This document shows, piece by piece, positions 33,482 to 41,725 of a stretch of 55,504 bases of DNA; positions within the stretch are counted from its first letter, which is position 1; every line of letters begins with the position of its first letter. The position numbers were made by a program, and so were the translations under genes. Source of the DNA: Mucilaginibacter sp. (GTDB taxonomy: Bacteria > Bacteroidota > Bacteroidia > Sphingobacteriales > Sphingobacteriaceae); contig JANXTT010000032.1 of NCBI GenBank assembly GCA_025352225.1, forward strand, positions 1 through 55,504. The letters run 5' to 3'. Below the pieces are notes generated by a model, which was given only the letters and a program-made list of their open reading frames with translations, made no database searches and was not told where the DNA came from.

Positions 33482-35086
33482 TTATTTTAATTGTATAAAT
33501 TGTATCAAAGCCAACACCGAGTCGTTAACCTTATCAAACACTAACGATGGCATAACTCCTAAAGCAAAGGCCAGTAAGGCCAAAGGCACTAAGGTAATGA
33601 GCTCTCTTTTTCCCAGGTCGGTTAAAGCCAGTTCCCATATCTGGCCTCCTTTTAATTGGGTTTCGCCAAAAAACATGCGTTGGAGGGTCCATAAAAAATA
33701 GGCGGCACTTAATAATATACCCACCGAACCGCAAACGGCCATCCAGTTTGGCAGCAGACCGTTTATGGCCTGCGAATTAAATGCTCCTATCAGGCTAAAA
33801 GCCTCAGCAATAAACGCGGAAAAACCCGGCAAGCCCAGCGAAGCAAAAAAAGCGACCATCACGAACACGGTATATTTTGGCATTAGCGTGCCCAATCCGC
33901 GAAAGCTGTAAATATCACGGTTATGCACCCGGTTATAAATTACTCCTACCAGGTAAAACAGCATTGCCGATAAAAACCCATGACTAACCATCTGCATCAT
34001 AGCACCACTCATCCCCTCGGCAGTTTGCGACGCTATACCAAGCAATACAAAACCCATATGCGATACCGACGAATAAGCGATCAACCGTTTCAGGTCGCGC
34101 TGTGCCAAGGCATTAAGCGCGCCATACAAAATAGAGATAACACCTAACAAGCCAATCCAAAATGCACCCGAAGTGGCTATGTCAGGAAAAATGCTGAAAC
34201 ATACCCTGATAATGCCATAACCGCCCACCTTAAGCAACACCCCTGCCAATATAATAGATACGGGTGTAGGTGCCTCTACGTGCGCATCTGGCAACCAGGT
34301 ATGCAGGGGCACCACAGGTACCTTGATAGCGAAAGCCACAAACAGCACTATAAAGCCAACTACCCGGGCCGGGTAGCCCAATAGTGTCGCATTACTCAAA
34401 ATCCCGAAAATGGAACCCTTATCATAATTAGCTGGGTTCATCATGCAGATCATGTTAAAGGTATGGTTACCCGTTTGGGGATCCCTAACCGAAAAGTATA
34501 GGCCAACCATCACCAGCAGCATAAACACCGAGCCAAATAAGGTATACAAAAAGAACTTGATAGCGGCATATTCGCGGCGTACACCACCCCATATCCCGAT
34601 AAGGAAATACAGCGGCAACAGCATCAATTCGTAAAAAATGTAGAACATAAAGAAGTCGAGCGAGCAAAACACACCTGTTATGGCTACATCAAGCAATAAA
34701 AACAAAGCAAAATATCCCTTATGGTTTTTATTGATCTCCCAGGATGAAATAGCTGCAACAACCATAACCACGGACGACATCAGCAACATCATTATAGAAA
34801 TGCCATCAACCCCCACAAAATAATCTATCTGCAACCTGTTTGTACCACCCAGGTTCAAGCCTATCCAATGCAGTTTTTCTACAAACTGGTATTGCCCCTG
34901 GTGGTTTATCCCGGCAAATAATGCTCCCGTTTTAAAGTTAATATAGAGCCAAACAGCTATACCTAATTGCACCAAGGTAGCCAGCAGGTTAATATGTTTA
35001 AATATGTTGCGCCATTCGGTAGGTAATAACAATATAACTAACCCAAAAAGTATTGGCGAAAAAATAAGCAGCGTTAATATACTCAT
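33482..35086 (-). CDS. nuoM: NADH-quinone oxidoreductase subunit M
   Basis: 534 residues and about 14 membrane helices. The conserved Glu is in FYIFYELMLLPLYFLIG near 148, the lysine-bearing loop in IKVPVVPLHTWLPDAHVEAP near 262, and the discontinuous-helix motif is DLKRLIAYSSVSHMGFVLLG near 333. A proton-pumping unit of complex I. Two bases separate it from nuoL. Confidence 0.95.
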   Translation of the reverse strand: MSILTLLIFSPILFGLVILLLPTEWRNIFKHINLLATLVQLGIAVWLYINFKTGALFAGINHQGQYQFVEKLHWIGLNLGGTNRLQIDYFVGVDGISIMMLLMSSVVMVVAAISSWEINKNHKGYFALFLLLDVAITGVFCSLDFFMFYIFYELMLLPLYFLIGIWGGVRREYAAIKFFLYTLFGSVFMLLVMVGLYFSVRDPQTGNHTFNMICMMNPANYDKGSIFGILSNATLLGYPARVVGFIVLFVAFAIKVPVVPLHTWLPDAHVEAPTPVSIILAGVLLKVGGYGIIRVCFSIFPDIATSGAFWIGLLGVISILYGALNALAQRDLKRLIAYSSVSHMGFVLLGIASQTAEGMSGAMMQMVSHGFLSAMLFYLVGVIYNRVHNRDIYSFRGLGTLMPKYTVFVMVAFFASLGLPGFSAFIAEAFSLIGAFNSQAINGLLPNWMAVCGSVGILLSAAYFLWTLQRMFFGETQLKGGQIWELALTDLGKRELITLVPLALLAFALGVMPSLVFDKVNDSVLALIQFIQLK

Positions 35087-35088
35087 TA

Positions 35089-37122
35089 CTAAATAAACGT
35101 CTTTAATACATATAGAACCAAAATAACCAATAACATGGTAACCAAATAACCCTGCACCCTTCCGGTTTGAAAACCACGCACAAAATTACCGCCCTGTTTA
35201 ACTATACCCGTTATCACGTGTAATATCCCATCAATAACATATTCGTCAACCCAGGCGGCTATTTTACCAAGCAAAATACCAATATTGGCCAATATACCGA
35301 TCAAGCCATCAATAACATTTTTATCCAGCCAATACGTCAAATTGCTTAACAACAATACAAGTTTAACAATAACCTTATTATAAAAGCTATCAATATACCA
35401 TTGGTTGTACGAAAACCTGAACAAAACACCTTGTTGTTTAAACCAATGCGCATCCCGTTTAATATAGGTTGCATAGGCCAGGTATATAACCGGAACAATT
35501 AACAAATTAACAGCCACCGGAACAACGGTATGGTAAAGGTTCATTCTTTCCAGATATGACGATGCGATAAACCCCTTAAAAAGCCACGCTTGTTCGTAAA
35601 AAAACGGGTTGAACGAAAACAAGGGAAACAAACAGCAAGCAGCCAGCATCATCATCGGTATTTGGTAAAGCAGACTGCCATCGTGCGCCTCGGGTACAAT
35701 ATCGGGGTTAAACTCTTTTAATCTCGACTCGCCAAAAAATACTTTGAACATCAAACGGGCAACATAAAAAGCAGTTAGCAAACTGGTGAGCATCGCCCCT
35801 ATCGGGATGATACTGTACAGCCATCCCTTCCCTTCGGCCCACTCAAACGCCTGTATCAAAATGCCGTCTTTTGATAAATAACCCGATGTGAGCGGCAACC
35901 CGATCAAAGCCAGCGCGGCTATACTACAGGTAATAAAAGTTACAGGCATCAGCTTACGCAAGCCTCCCATGTATAAAATATTCTGCGGGTCTATATTAAG
36001 CTGGTGCTTTTGCTTCAAATGCTGCATCTCGTGAATTATAACGCCGGCCGACAAAAACAGCAGACATTTAAAAAAAGCATGTGTTGCTAAATGAAACAAA
36101 GCCGACGAATATGCGCCAACGCCCATAGCCAGCATCATAAACCCTAATTGCGAAATGGTGGAATAAGCCAATATCCTTTTCAGGTCGTTTTGCGTTAGCG
36201 CGATGGTTGCAGCCATAAAGGCGGTAAAACAGCCTATAACCGCAATTACCGTTAACACATCGGCATTAAATGCTGGGTAAACCCTACCGAGTAAAAATAT
36301 GCCCGCGGCAACCATTGTAGCGGCGTGTATCAATGCCGAAACCGAAGTTGGCCCCTCCATAGCGTCGGGCAGCCAAGTATGCAACGGAAACTGTGCCGAC
36401 TTGGCTATAGCACCGCATAAAAAGCAAATACCCGGAATAGTTAACCATGCTTTATCAACACCTTGCGCATTGGCAAGGGCATTATCACCTGCAAACAGTT
36501 TCACCATATCAAAAGTATGGTAATGGGCGTAGAGCATTAATATCCCCACCAGCAAGGCTATATCTCCTATCCGGTTCATGATAAAGGCTTTTTTATTGGC
36601 CTGCACCGCTTTGTCACGCGTAAACCAAAAGCCTATCAACAGGTATGATGCAAACCCCACTAACTCCCAAAAGGCATACATTAACAGCATGTTATCCATT
36701 ACAACCAAGGCAAGCATGGCGAAACAGAAAAAACTGAGGTACGTAAAGTAACGCGTGTATTTTGCATCACCAGCCATATAGGCTATGGAGTAGATATGTA
36801 CCGGCAACGCAACAGCGGGCACCAGCAACAGCATTAAAACTGATAAGTTGTTTAACCATAGGCCTATCTGTACCTTTACATTACCTATGGCAAACCAAAC
36901 CTGCTGTACATGAATGTCGTGGGGCTTATCCCAAACCTTAAAAAACACAATGGCCGATAATATAAAACTTAATAAAATAGCCAACGATGAGATCCAGCCG
37001 GATACTTTGCTGGTTTTACTGATCAGCAAAAAATTAATTAAAAAAGCAGCGAACGGCAATAAAACAACCGCGATGGCCAATTGGATAATGAGTGGGTCTG
37101 TATATGATAAAGCGGTTTCCAA
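35089..37122 (-). CDS. nuoL: NADH-quinone oxidoreductase subunit L
   Basis: 677 residues from a TTG start. About 16 membrane helices, including the conserved motif LMYAFWELVGFASYLLIGFW near 148, the channel loop AQFPLHTWLPDAMEGPTSVSALIHAATM near 245-272 (in parts) and DLKRILAYSTISQLGFMML near 318. The C-terminal 90 residues contain the long lateral amphipathic helix typical of NuoL. Four bases after nuoK. Confidence 0.95.
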   Translation of the reverse strand: METALSYTDPLIIQLAIAVVLLPFAAFLINFLLISKTSKVSGWISSLAILLSFILSAIVFFKVWDKPHDIHVQQVWFAIGNVKVQIGLWLNNLSVLMLLLVPAVALPVHIYSIAYMAGDAKYTRYFTYLSFFCFAMLALVVMDNMLLMYAFWELVGFASYLLIGFWFTRDKAVQANKKAFIMNRIGDIALLVGILMLYAHYHTFDMVKLFAGDNALANAQGVDKAWLTIPGICFLCGAIAKSAQFPLHTWLPDAMEGPTSVSALIHAATMVAAGIFLLGRVYPAFNADVLTVIAVIGCFTAFMAATIALTQNDLKRILAYSTISQLGFMMLAMGVGAYSSALFHLATHAFFKCLLFLSAGVIIHEMQHLKQKHQLNIDPQNILYMGGLRKLMPVTFITCSIAALALIGLPLTSGYLSKDGILIQAFEWAEGKGWLYSIIPIGAMLTSLLTAFYVARLMFKVFFGESRLKEFNPDIVPEAHDGSLLYQIPMMMLAACCLFPLFSFNPFFYEQAWLFKGFIASSYLERMNLYHTVVPVAVNLLIVPVIYLAYATYIKRDAHWFKQQGVLFRFSYNQWYIDSFYNKVIVKLVLLLSNLTYWLDKNVIDGLIGILANIGILLGKIAAWVDEYVIDGILHVITGIVKQGGNFVRGFQTGRVQGYLVTMLLVILVLYVLKTFI

Positions 37123-37126
37123 ATAT

Positions 37127-37432
37127 TTATCCTTTTAACCTTTCTACTTTATTAGGGTCGATAGTTTTATACTGTCTGTAAACATTTAAAATAATAGCCA
37201 GCGCTACGGATACCGCCGCCGCCGCAAGCACAATGGCAAACAAGGCAAATGATTGCCCGGCATTATTCAGTTTATCGTATTTGCCAAACGCAACCAGGTT
37301 TAGTATGGCCGCATTGATGATCAATTCTATACCGATAAGTATCTGTATAGCGTTACGTTTAGAAAGCACAATAAATATACCTGTGCAAAAAAGCCCCGCA
37401 CTTATAAAAAGAAAATCAGTTAGGGTAATCAT
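37127..37432 (-). CDS. nuoK: NADH-quinone oxidoreductase subunit K
   Basis: 101 residues with three membrane helices and the typical sequence FISAGLFCTGIFIVLSKRNAIQILIGIELI near 8-37 (read in parts), with the conserved Glu in GIELIINAA. Overlaps nuoJ by 4 bases (ATGA). Confidence 0.95.
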   Translation of the reverse strand: MITLTDFLFISAGLFCTGIFIVLSKRNAIQILIGIELIINAAILNLVAFGKYDKLNNAGQSFALFAIVLAAAAVSVALAIILNVYRQYKTIDPNKVERLKG

Positions 37433-37983
37433 ATTATTTTATGCTCCTCCTTACGGGCCAGGTGCGCGGCACCTATTAAGGTCATCATCAATAAAACAGA
37501 TACCGCTTCAAAAGGCAGCAAATAACGCGTCATCAGGTTCACACCAATATTATTGATCGTGTTATCGGCAGGTTTAATTACATTGCCGCTTTGCGCGGAT
37601 GCTTTGATCCACGGCAGATCATTGGGCTGAGCCTTTGTAATTGCGTTATACAATACTATCGCAAATAAAAGGGCCACTAATATAGCAGGTACTTTACTAA
37701 GCGAAATAAAACGGCTATTACGCTGCTGCAAGTTGTTAAGCACCTCTTTACCCGACAACATAAACGCGAATAACATTAATACCAATACGCCGCCAACATA
37801 AATAACAATCTGGGTAATGGCTACAAAATCCGCCAGGGCAAAAACGTATAATCCGGCCAGGGCAAACAGCGTTACAAAAAACATAAATAAAGAACGCACC
37901 AGGTTTTTGCTAGCCGCCACCACCAGTGCCGATGCTACAGCGATAAATCCCATTACATAAAATAAAATGTGTTCTATGTTCAT
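37429..37983 (-). CDS. nuoJ: NADH-quinone oxidoreductase subunit J
   Basis: 184 residues, five membrane helices. VVAASKNLVRSLFMFFVTLF near 22 and VAITQIVIYVGGVLVLMLF near 54 are the usual NuoJ motifs, the second containing the pi-bulge helix. Overlaps nuoI by 4 bases at its start and nuoK at its end, so the three are translationally coupled. Confidence 0.95.
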   Translation of the reverse strand: MNIEHILFYVMGFIAVASALVVAASKNLVRSLFMFFVTLFALAGLYVFALADFVAITQIVIYVGGVLVLMLFAFMLSGKEVLNNLQQRNSRFISLSKVPAILVALLFAIVLYNAITKAQPNDLPWIKASAQSGNVIKPADNTINNIGVNLMTRYLLPFEAVSVLLMMTLIGAAHLARKEEHKII

Positions 37984-38570
37984 TCCCCTTCTTCCTTTTT
38001 TTTCAGAGCTGCTAATTTAGCAGCCGCTTTTTCTGCCTGCGCGGCATCAAACAACTTACGTTTTTCTTCCGCCAATTCTGCCGGCATATCAGAGAACTGG
38101 TAAGTTAGCAAATTAATTTCGGGTACACTTTTATCGTATTGGTTTGTCATTACAATACATTCGGTTGGGCATACTACGGTACATAAACCGCAGTACATAC
38201 ACTTGGCCATATCAATATCAAATTTGGCGGCGTATAATCTTTTTGTTGTCCCGTCGGATGTTTGACCAATAGCCTCCGTAGCTTTAATAGCTTCAATGTC
38301 AATACAATCTACCGGGCAAACCTTAGCGCAAAGGTCGCAAACTATGCAATCGTCAATCTCTACATCCAACTGGTAACGGCCCACTTCCGGAACGGGTAGT
38401 TGCTGCTTTGGATATTGAATTGTATTAGTACCATCGGCATGTTGTTTAAAGTAATTATCCGATTTGATAGAACTAACAATCCGTTGCTTATTTGAAGCAA
38501 ATAGATGCTTAAAGGTAAGCGACATGCCTACCCATCCTGTTTTAAATCCGTTTAATACTCCTTTTAACAT
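37980..38570 (-). CDS. nuoI: NADH-quinone oxidoreductase subunit I (2 x 4Fe-4S ferredoxin)
   Basis: 196 residues. Two complete CxxCxxCxxxC(P) clusters are visible: CIVCDLCAKVCPVDCI near 76-91 and CMYCGLCTVVCPTECI near 124-139, carrying the two tetranuclear iron-sulfur clusters (N6a, N6b). It is the only peripheral-arm subunit encoded here. A Lys/Glu/Ala-rich helical tail (about 165-196) exceeds E. coli NuoI. Gap of 4 bp to nuoH. Confidence 0.95.
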   Translation of the reverse strand: MLKGVLNGFKTGWVGMSLTFKHLFASNKQRIVSSIKSDNYFKQHADGTNTIQYPKQQLPVPEVGRYQLDVEIDDCIVCDLCAKVCPVDCIDIEAIKATEAIGQTSDGTTKRLYAAKFDIDMAKCMYCGLCTVVCPTECIVMTNQYDKSVPEINLLTYQFSDMPAELAEEKRKLFDAAQAEKAAAKLAALKKKEEGE

Positions 38571-38574
38571 GCAA

Positions 38575-39645
38575 TTACATTAATAACAACCGCCAAACTC
38601 CTGATATTAGCATACAAACAAAAGCAAGTGGCGTTAAAACTTTCCAGCATAAATTCATCAACTGATCTATACGGAAACGTGGTAAAGTCCACCTGATCCA
38701 CATTTGTACGCCAACTAATAGCAACGATTTTAATGCCACCCAAAATATACCCCAGGCTACGTTTGTTGTCCAGTTAGCCAAATATACAGAACCTATATTA
38801 GGCAAGGGTGTGTTCCATGCACCCAGAAATAATATAACACCAATCATTGATACTAAAAACATCATAGAATATTCTGCCAAAAACACAAAAGCAAATCGCA
38901 AGCCAGTATATTCTGTATGGAAACCCGCTACCAGTTCTGATTCCGCTTCAGGGATATCAAAAGGGGCACGGTTGGCCTCGGCTAAGGAGGCAATAAAATA
39001 AATAACGAAAGCGACAATTAAATGAGGGGCGCGAAAAATGTTCCACGATAGCAAACCGCCAATATGGGTAACATCGTAAAACCCAAAAAACTTAATGGTT
39101 TCGCTTGTTAAAATACCCTGTTGAGTTGCTATTGCTTGCAGATCCAGCGTTTGGGCTATCATTACAACCGATATTATAGCAAAGCCAGCAGGTATTTCGT
39201 AAGATATGATTTGCGATACGGAACGCATGGCACCCAATAAGGAATATTTATTATTTGAGCCCCAGCCAGCCATTAATATCCCCAATGTTTCAATCGAAAT
39301 AATGGCGAATACATAAAACAAGCCAATATTTAGGTTGGTTGGCGCAATGCCAGGTGCCCAGGGCAGGGCTGCAAAACCCAAATAAACAGACACAAAAATA
39401 ATTACCGGAGCTAAACTAAATAATAACTTATCGGCCGCGGCCGGCACTATCAATTCTTTTTGCAGCATTTTTAAAATATCAGCAAATGTTTGCAGCGTAC
39501 CAAACTTGCCTACCTCGGTAGGGCCCAGCCTGTCTTGTATAAAAGCGGATACTTTACGCTCTGCATATACACCAAAAAGCGCAAACAAAGCCGAAAAAGC
39601 GAAAAGGCCTACAGCAATAATGATATATGTAATATAAAAGTTCAA
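38575..39645 (-). CDS. nuoH: NADH-quinone oxidoreductase subunit H
   Basis: About 356 residues, eight membrane helices. YAERKVSAFIQDRLGPTEVGK near 32 and AEANRAPFDIPEAESELVAG near 235 (in parts) are the quinone-chamber signatures. The longest frame starts at TTG 39669, but that codon is the last three bases of a perfect -7 box (39674-39667), so transcription should start after it. TTG at 39645 gives MNFYITYIIIAVG and a leader of about 15 nt, which I prefer; the longer start remains possible. First gene of nuoH-N. Confidence 0.85.
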   Translation of the reverse strand: MNFYITYIIIAVGLFAFSALFALFGVYAERKVSAFIQDRLGPTEVGKFGTLQTFADILKMLQKELIVPAAADKLLFSLAPVIIFVSVYLGFAALPWAPGIAPTNLNIGLFYVFAIISIETLGILMAGWGSNNKYSLLGAMRSVSQIISYEIPAGFAIISVVMIAQTLDLQAIATQQGILTSETIKFFGFYDVTHIGGLLSWNIFRAPHLIVAFVIYFIASLAEANRAPFDIPEAESELVAGFHTEYTGLRFAFVFLAEYSMMFLVSMIGVILFLGAWNTPLPNIGSVYLANWTTNVAWGIFWVALKSLLLVGVQMWIRWTLPRFRIDQLMNLCWKVLTPLAFVCMLISGVWRLLLM

Positions 39646-39666
39646 GTGGTAGTTTGCTTTGGGTTG

Positions 39667-39674
39667 CAAACTTA
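39667..39674 (-). promoter_or_regulatory. -7 box (TAAGTTTG) of nuoH-N
   Basis: A perfect TAnnTTTG match directly upstream of the operon. No clear TTTG lies 17-19 nt upstream, so the box is weaker than at atpD. It implies the nuoH-N block has its own promoter rather than being the end of a nuoA-N transcript. Confidence 0.4.
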
Positions 39675-39723
39675 CTTATTTACAAGGAAAATATAGTAAA
39701 TTAGTATACATTAGTTAAACGCG

Positions 39724-40557
39724 TTACTTAACCGGGAGAAATATTGATTTAACAGGCTCCGAGAAAAACAAGGTGGCGTGATGGTCAAAATCGGAAGTAT
39801 CATCTGTAGTTGTAAAAAACTGATGTTTAGCTCCTTTGGTGAGTGTTTTTTCCATTTCGGGATGGCGATGTAAATAATCACCGAGGCTATGGGCAACAAT
39901 ATCACCCTGTGAAACTACTCTGATATAATTGGGAAGGTAAGCTTTTATTTTTTCGTGCAAAACCGGGTAATGTGTACAAGCTAATAAAAGTGTGTCAATT
40001 TTTGACGATTTGGCTAATATTTGATCCAGGTACTGGTGGACAAAATAATCGGCACCGGGTTTATCGTACTCACCGTTTTCAATGAGAGGAACCCATAATG
40101 GGCAGCTTTGCTGATGAACTTTTACATCTGGAAAAAACTTTGAGATTTCCAGAGGATATGATTCTGACTGTATGGTACCTTTTGTACCAAGAATACCAAT
40201 TTCTTTTGTTGTAGTATAATTGCCAATTACTTCGGCGGTTGGCCTTATAACGCCCAATACTCTTTTAGTAGCATCCTGATTATTCAAATCTTGTTGCTGT
40301 ATGGTACGAAGGGCTTTTGCCGAGGCCGTATTGCAGGCCAGTATCACTAACGGGCATCCCATTTTAAACATCGCCTGTACACACTCCCAGGTATATCGGT
40401 GGATGATATTGAAAGAACGATTGCCGTATGGTGCCCTTCCACTATCACCCAAATAGAGATAATCATATTGCGGCAGCAATTTAACTATCGACTTAAATAC
40501 CGTCAAACCGCCGTAGCCCGAATCAAAAACACCTATTGGTTGGTTACCTAACATCAT
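39724..40557 (-). CDS. murI: Glutamate racemase
   Basis: 277 residues. The two catalytic cysteines are Cys75 in VILACNTASA and Cys194 in LLLACTHYPVL; the N-terminal IGVFDSGYGGLTV is the family signature. It supplies D-glutamate for peptidoglycan. ATG at 40557 or 40554 (two adjacent Met codons). A strong terminator just upstream ends the skp transcript, so murI has its own promoter. Confidence 0.95.
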   Translation of the reverse strand: MMLGNQPIGVFDSGYGGLTVFKSIVKLLPQYDYLYLGDSGRAPYGNRSFNIIHRYTWECVQAMFKMGCPLVILACNTASAKALRTIQQQDLNNQDATKRVLGVIRPTAEVIGNYTTTKEIGILGTKGTIQSESYPLEISKFFPDVKVHQQSCPLWVPLIENGEYDKPGADYFVHQYLDQILAKSSKIDTLLLACTHYPVLHEKIKAYLPNYIRVVSQGDIVAHSLGDYLHRHPEMEKTLTKGAKHQFFTTTDDTSDFDHHATLFFSEPVKSIFLPVK

Positions 40558-40566
40558 TACAAAAAT

Positions 40567-40606
40567 AAAAAGCGAAGCTCATTTGATATACTGAGCTTCG
40601 CTTTTT
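40567..40606 (-). terminator. Rho-independent terminator of the bamA-skp operon
   Basis: A perfect 15-bp hairpin: AAAAAGCGAAGCTCA (40567-40581) and its reverse complement (40592-40606) around a 10-nt loop, followed by a T-rich tail on the minus strand. Confidence 0.9.
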
Positions 40607-40623
40607 ATATAAATTATTAAATT

Positions 40624-41136
40624 TTATTTTAAACCTAACTTTGCTTTTACCGAAGCCATTAAATCATCTGCCTCAGGAGAAACTAACAAATCAATTTGCG
40701 AAGAGTCTAATACATAAGTATAGCCTTTTTCTTTAGCAACCGCGCTAATTACACCCCTAACTTTATCAAATAAAGGTTTACCAAGTTCGTTCTTTTTTGC
40801 ATCAACACTTTGTGTAGCCTTGGTATTATACTCTTGCATCCTTTTTTGAATGTCTGTCAATTCGCTTTCCTTTTGTTGACGAACAGCATCACTCATGGTA
40901 GCTCTTTTTGCTTCGTATTCGGCCCCTTTAGTTTGATACTCACTTTGCATGCCCTGAAGAACATCAATAAATGTTTTTTGGTAAGCTTGGAGCGTAGTCG
41001 AAATCACCTTTGTTTCAGGCATCTGATCTATAATTGCATTAAAATTAATATGACCAATTTTAGTTTGCGCATGAGCTAAATTTCCTGCAAACACAATACA
41101 TACCGCAACTAATACAACTTTGAATAATTTTTTCAT
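40624..41136 (-). CDS. OmpH/Skp-family periplasmic chaperone (second copy)
   Basis: 170 residues with a signal peptide ending AHAQ. The start of the mature protein TKIGHINFNAIIDQMPET is the OmpH family opening, followed by a long Gln/Lys/Glu-rich coiled coil (about 50-120) and a C-terminal GLK. Skp trimers hold unfolded outer-membrane proteins before delivery to BamA. Third gene after bamA, 50 bp behind the first copy, and last before a strong terminator. Confidence 0.9.
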   Translation of the reverse strand: MKKLFKVVLVAVCIVFAGNLAHAQTKIGHINFNAIIDQMPETKVISTTLQAYQKTFIDVLQGMQSEYQTKGAEYEAKRATMSDAVRQQKESELTDIQKRMQEYNTKATQSVDAKKNELGKPLFDKVRGVISAVAKEKGYTYVLDSSQIDLLVSPEADDLMASVKAKLGLK

Positions 41137-41186
41137 TTTTACTTTTTATCTGGATTTTTATTTGGTGCTATTTTAAACATTTTTTT

Positions 41187-41717
41187 TTACTTGGCAAACA
41201 CTCCGGGTTTTAATCCTAAACGGGTTATTACGTCTGCACTTTTATCATATCTTGGGTTGGCATACAGCATTATCATTTCGCTGTTCTTATCAAAAATAAT
41301 ATCCCAGTTATCAGCTTCGGCAACGGCCTGCACTGCTTTAGCAATTCTATCCTGAATAGGTTTTACCAATGATGTGCTTTTTTGTGCAAGTTCGCCATCG
41401 GGCCCAAATTTTTGTTTTTGAAAATCTCTGGCTGCTTTTTCTTTGTCAATTATCTCGGTCTCGCGGCGTTTTTTCATTTCGGCGGTCATCAAAACCTGAT
41501 CTGCCTGATAGGCTTTATACATACGGTCAATTTCCTGTGTCCGTGTATCTACCTCTTTTTGCCATTGGGCAGATAGCGCGCTCAATTCTTTCTGAGACGA
41601 TACATAGTCAGGAATATGTTTTAAAATATATTCCGAATCAATGTAAGCATAGCGTTGTGCAAATGCTCCAACGCTCATTAACAAGGCAAAACATGTGGTT
41701 ACAAGTATTTTTTTCAT
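41187..41717 (-). CDS. OmpH/Skp-family periplasmic chaperone (first copy)
   Basis: 176 residues with a signal peptide ending in FAQ. RYAYIDSEYILKHIPDYVSS opens the mature protein, the usual OmpH motif, and a long coiled coil (about 40-115) follows. It is more divergent from the second copy than a recent duplicate would be. It lies 8 bp after bamA, so the two are cotranscribed; chaperone and assembly factor are supplied together. Confidence 0.9.
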   Translation of the reverse strand: MKKILVTTCFALLMSVGAFAQRYAYIDSEYILKHIPDYVSSQKELSALSAQWQKEVDTRTQEIDRMYKAYQADQVLMTAEMKKRRETEIIDKEKAARDFQKQKFGPDGELAQKSTSLVKPIQDRIAKAVQAVAEADNWDIIFDKNSEMIMLYANPRYDKSADVITRLGLKPGVFAK

Positions 41718-41725
41718 TGCTTTTA

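Noticed and set aside
40560..40567. A TATTTTTG match to the -7 box just upstream of murI
   Set aside because: It is formed by the T tail of the preceding terminator and would start transcription inside the murI start codons.
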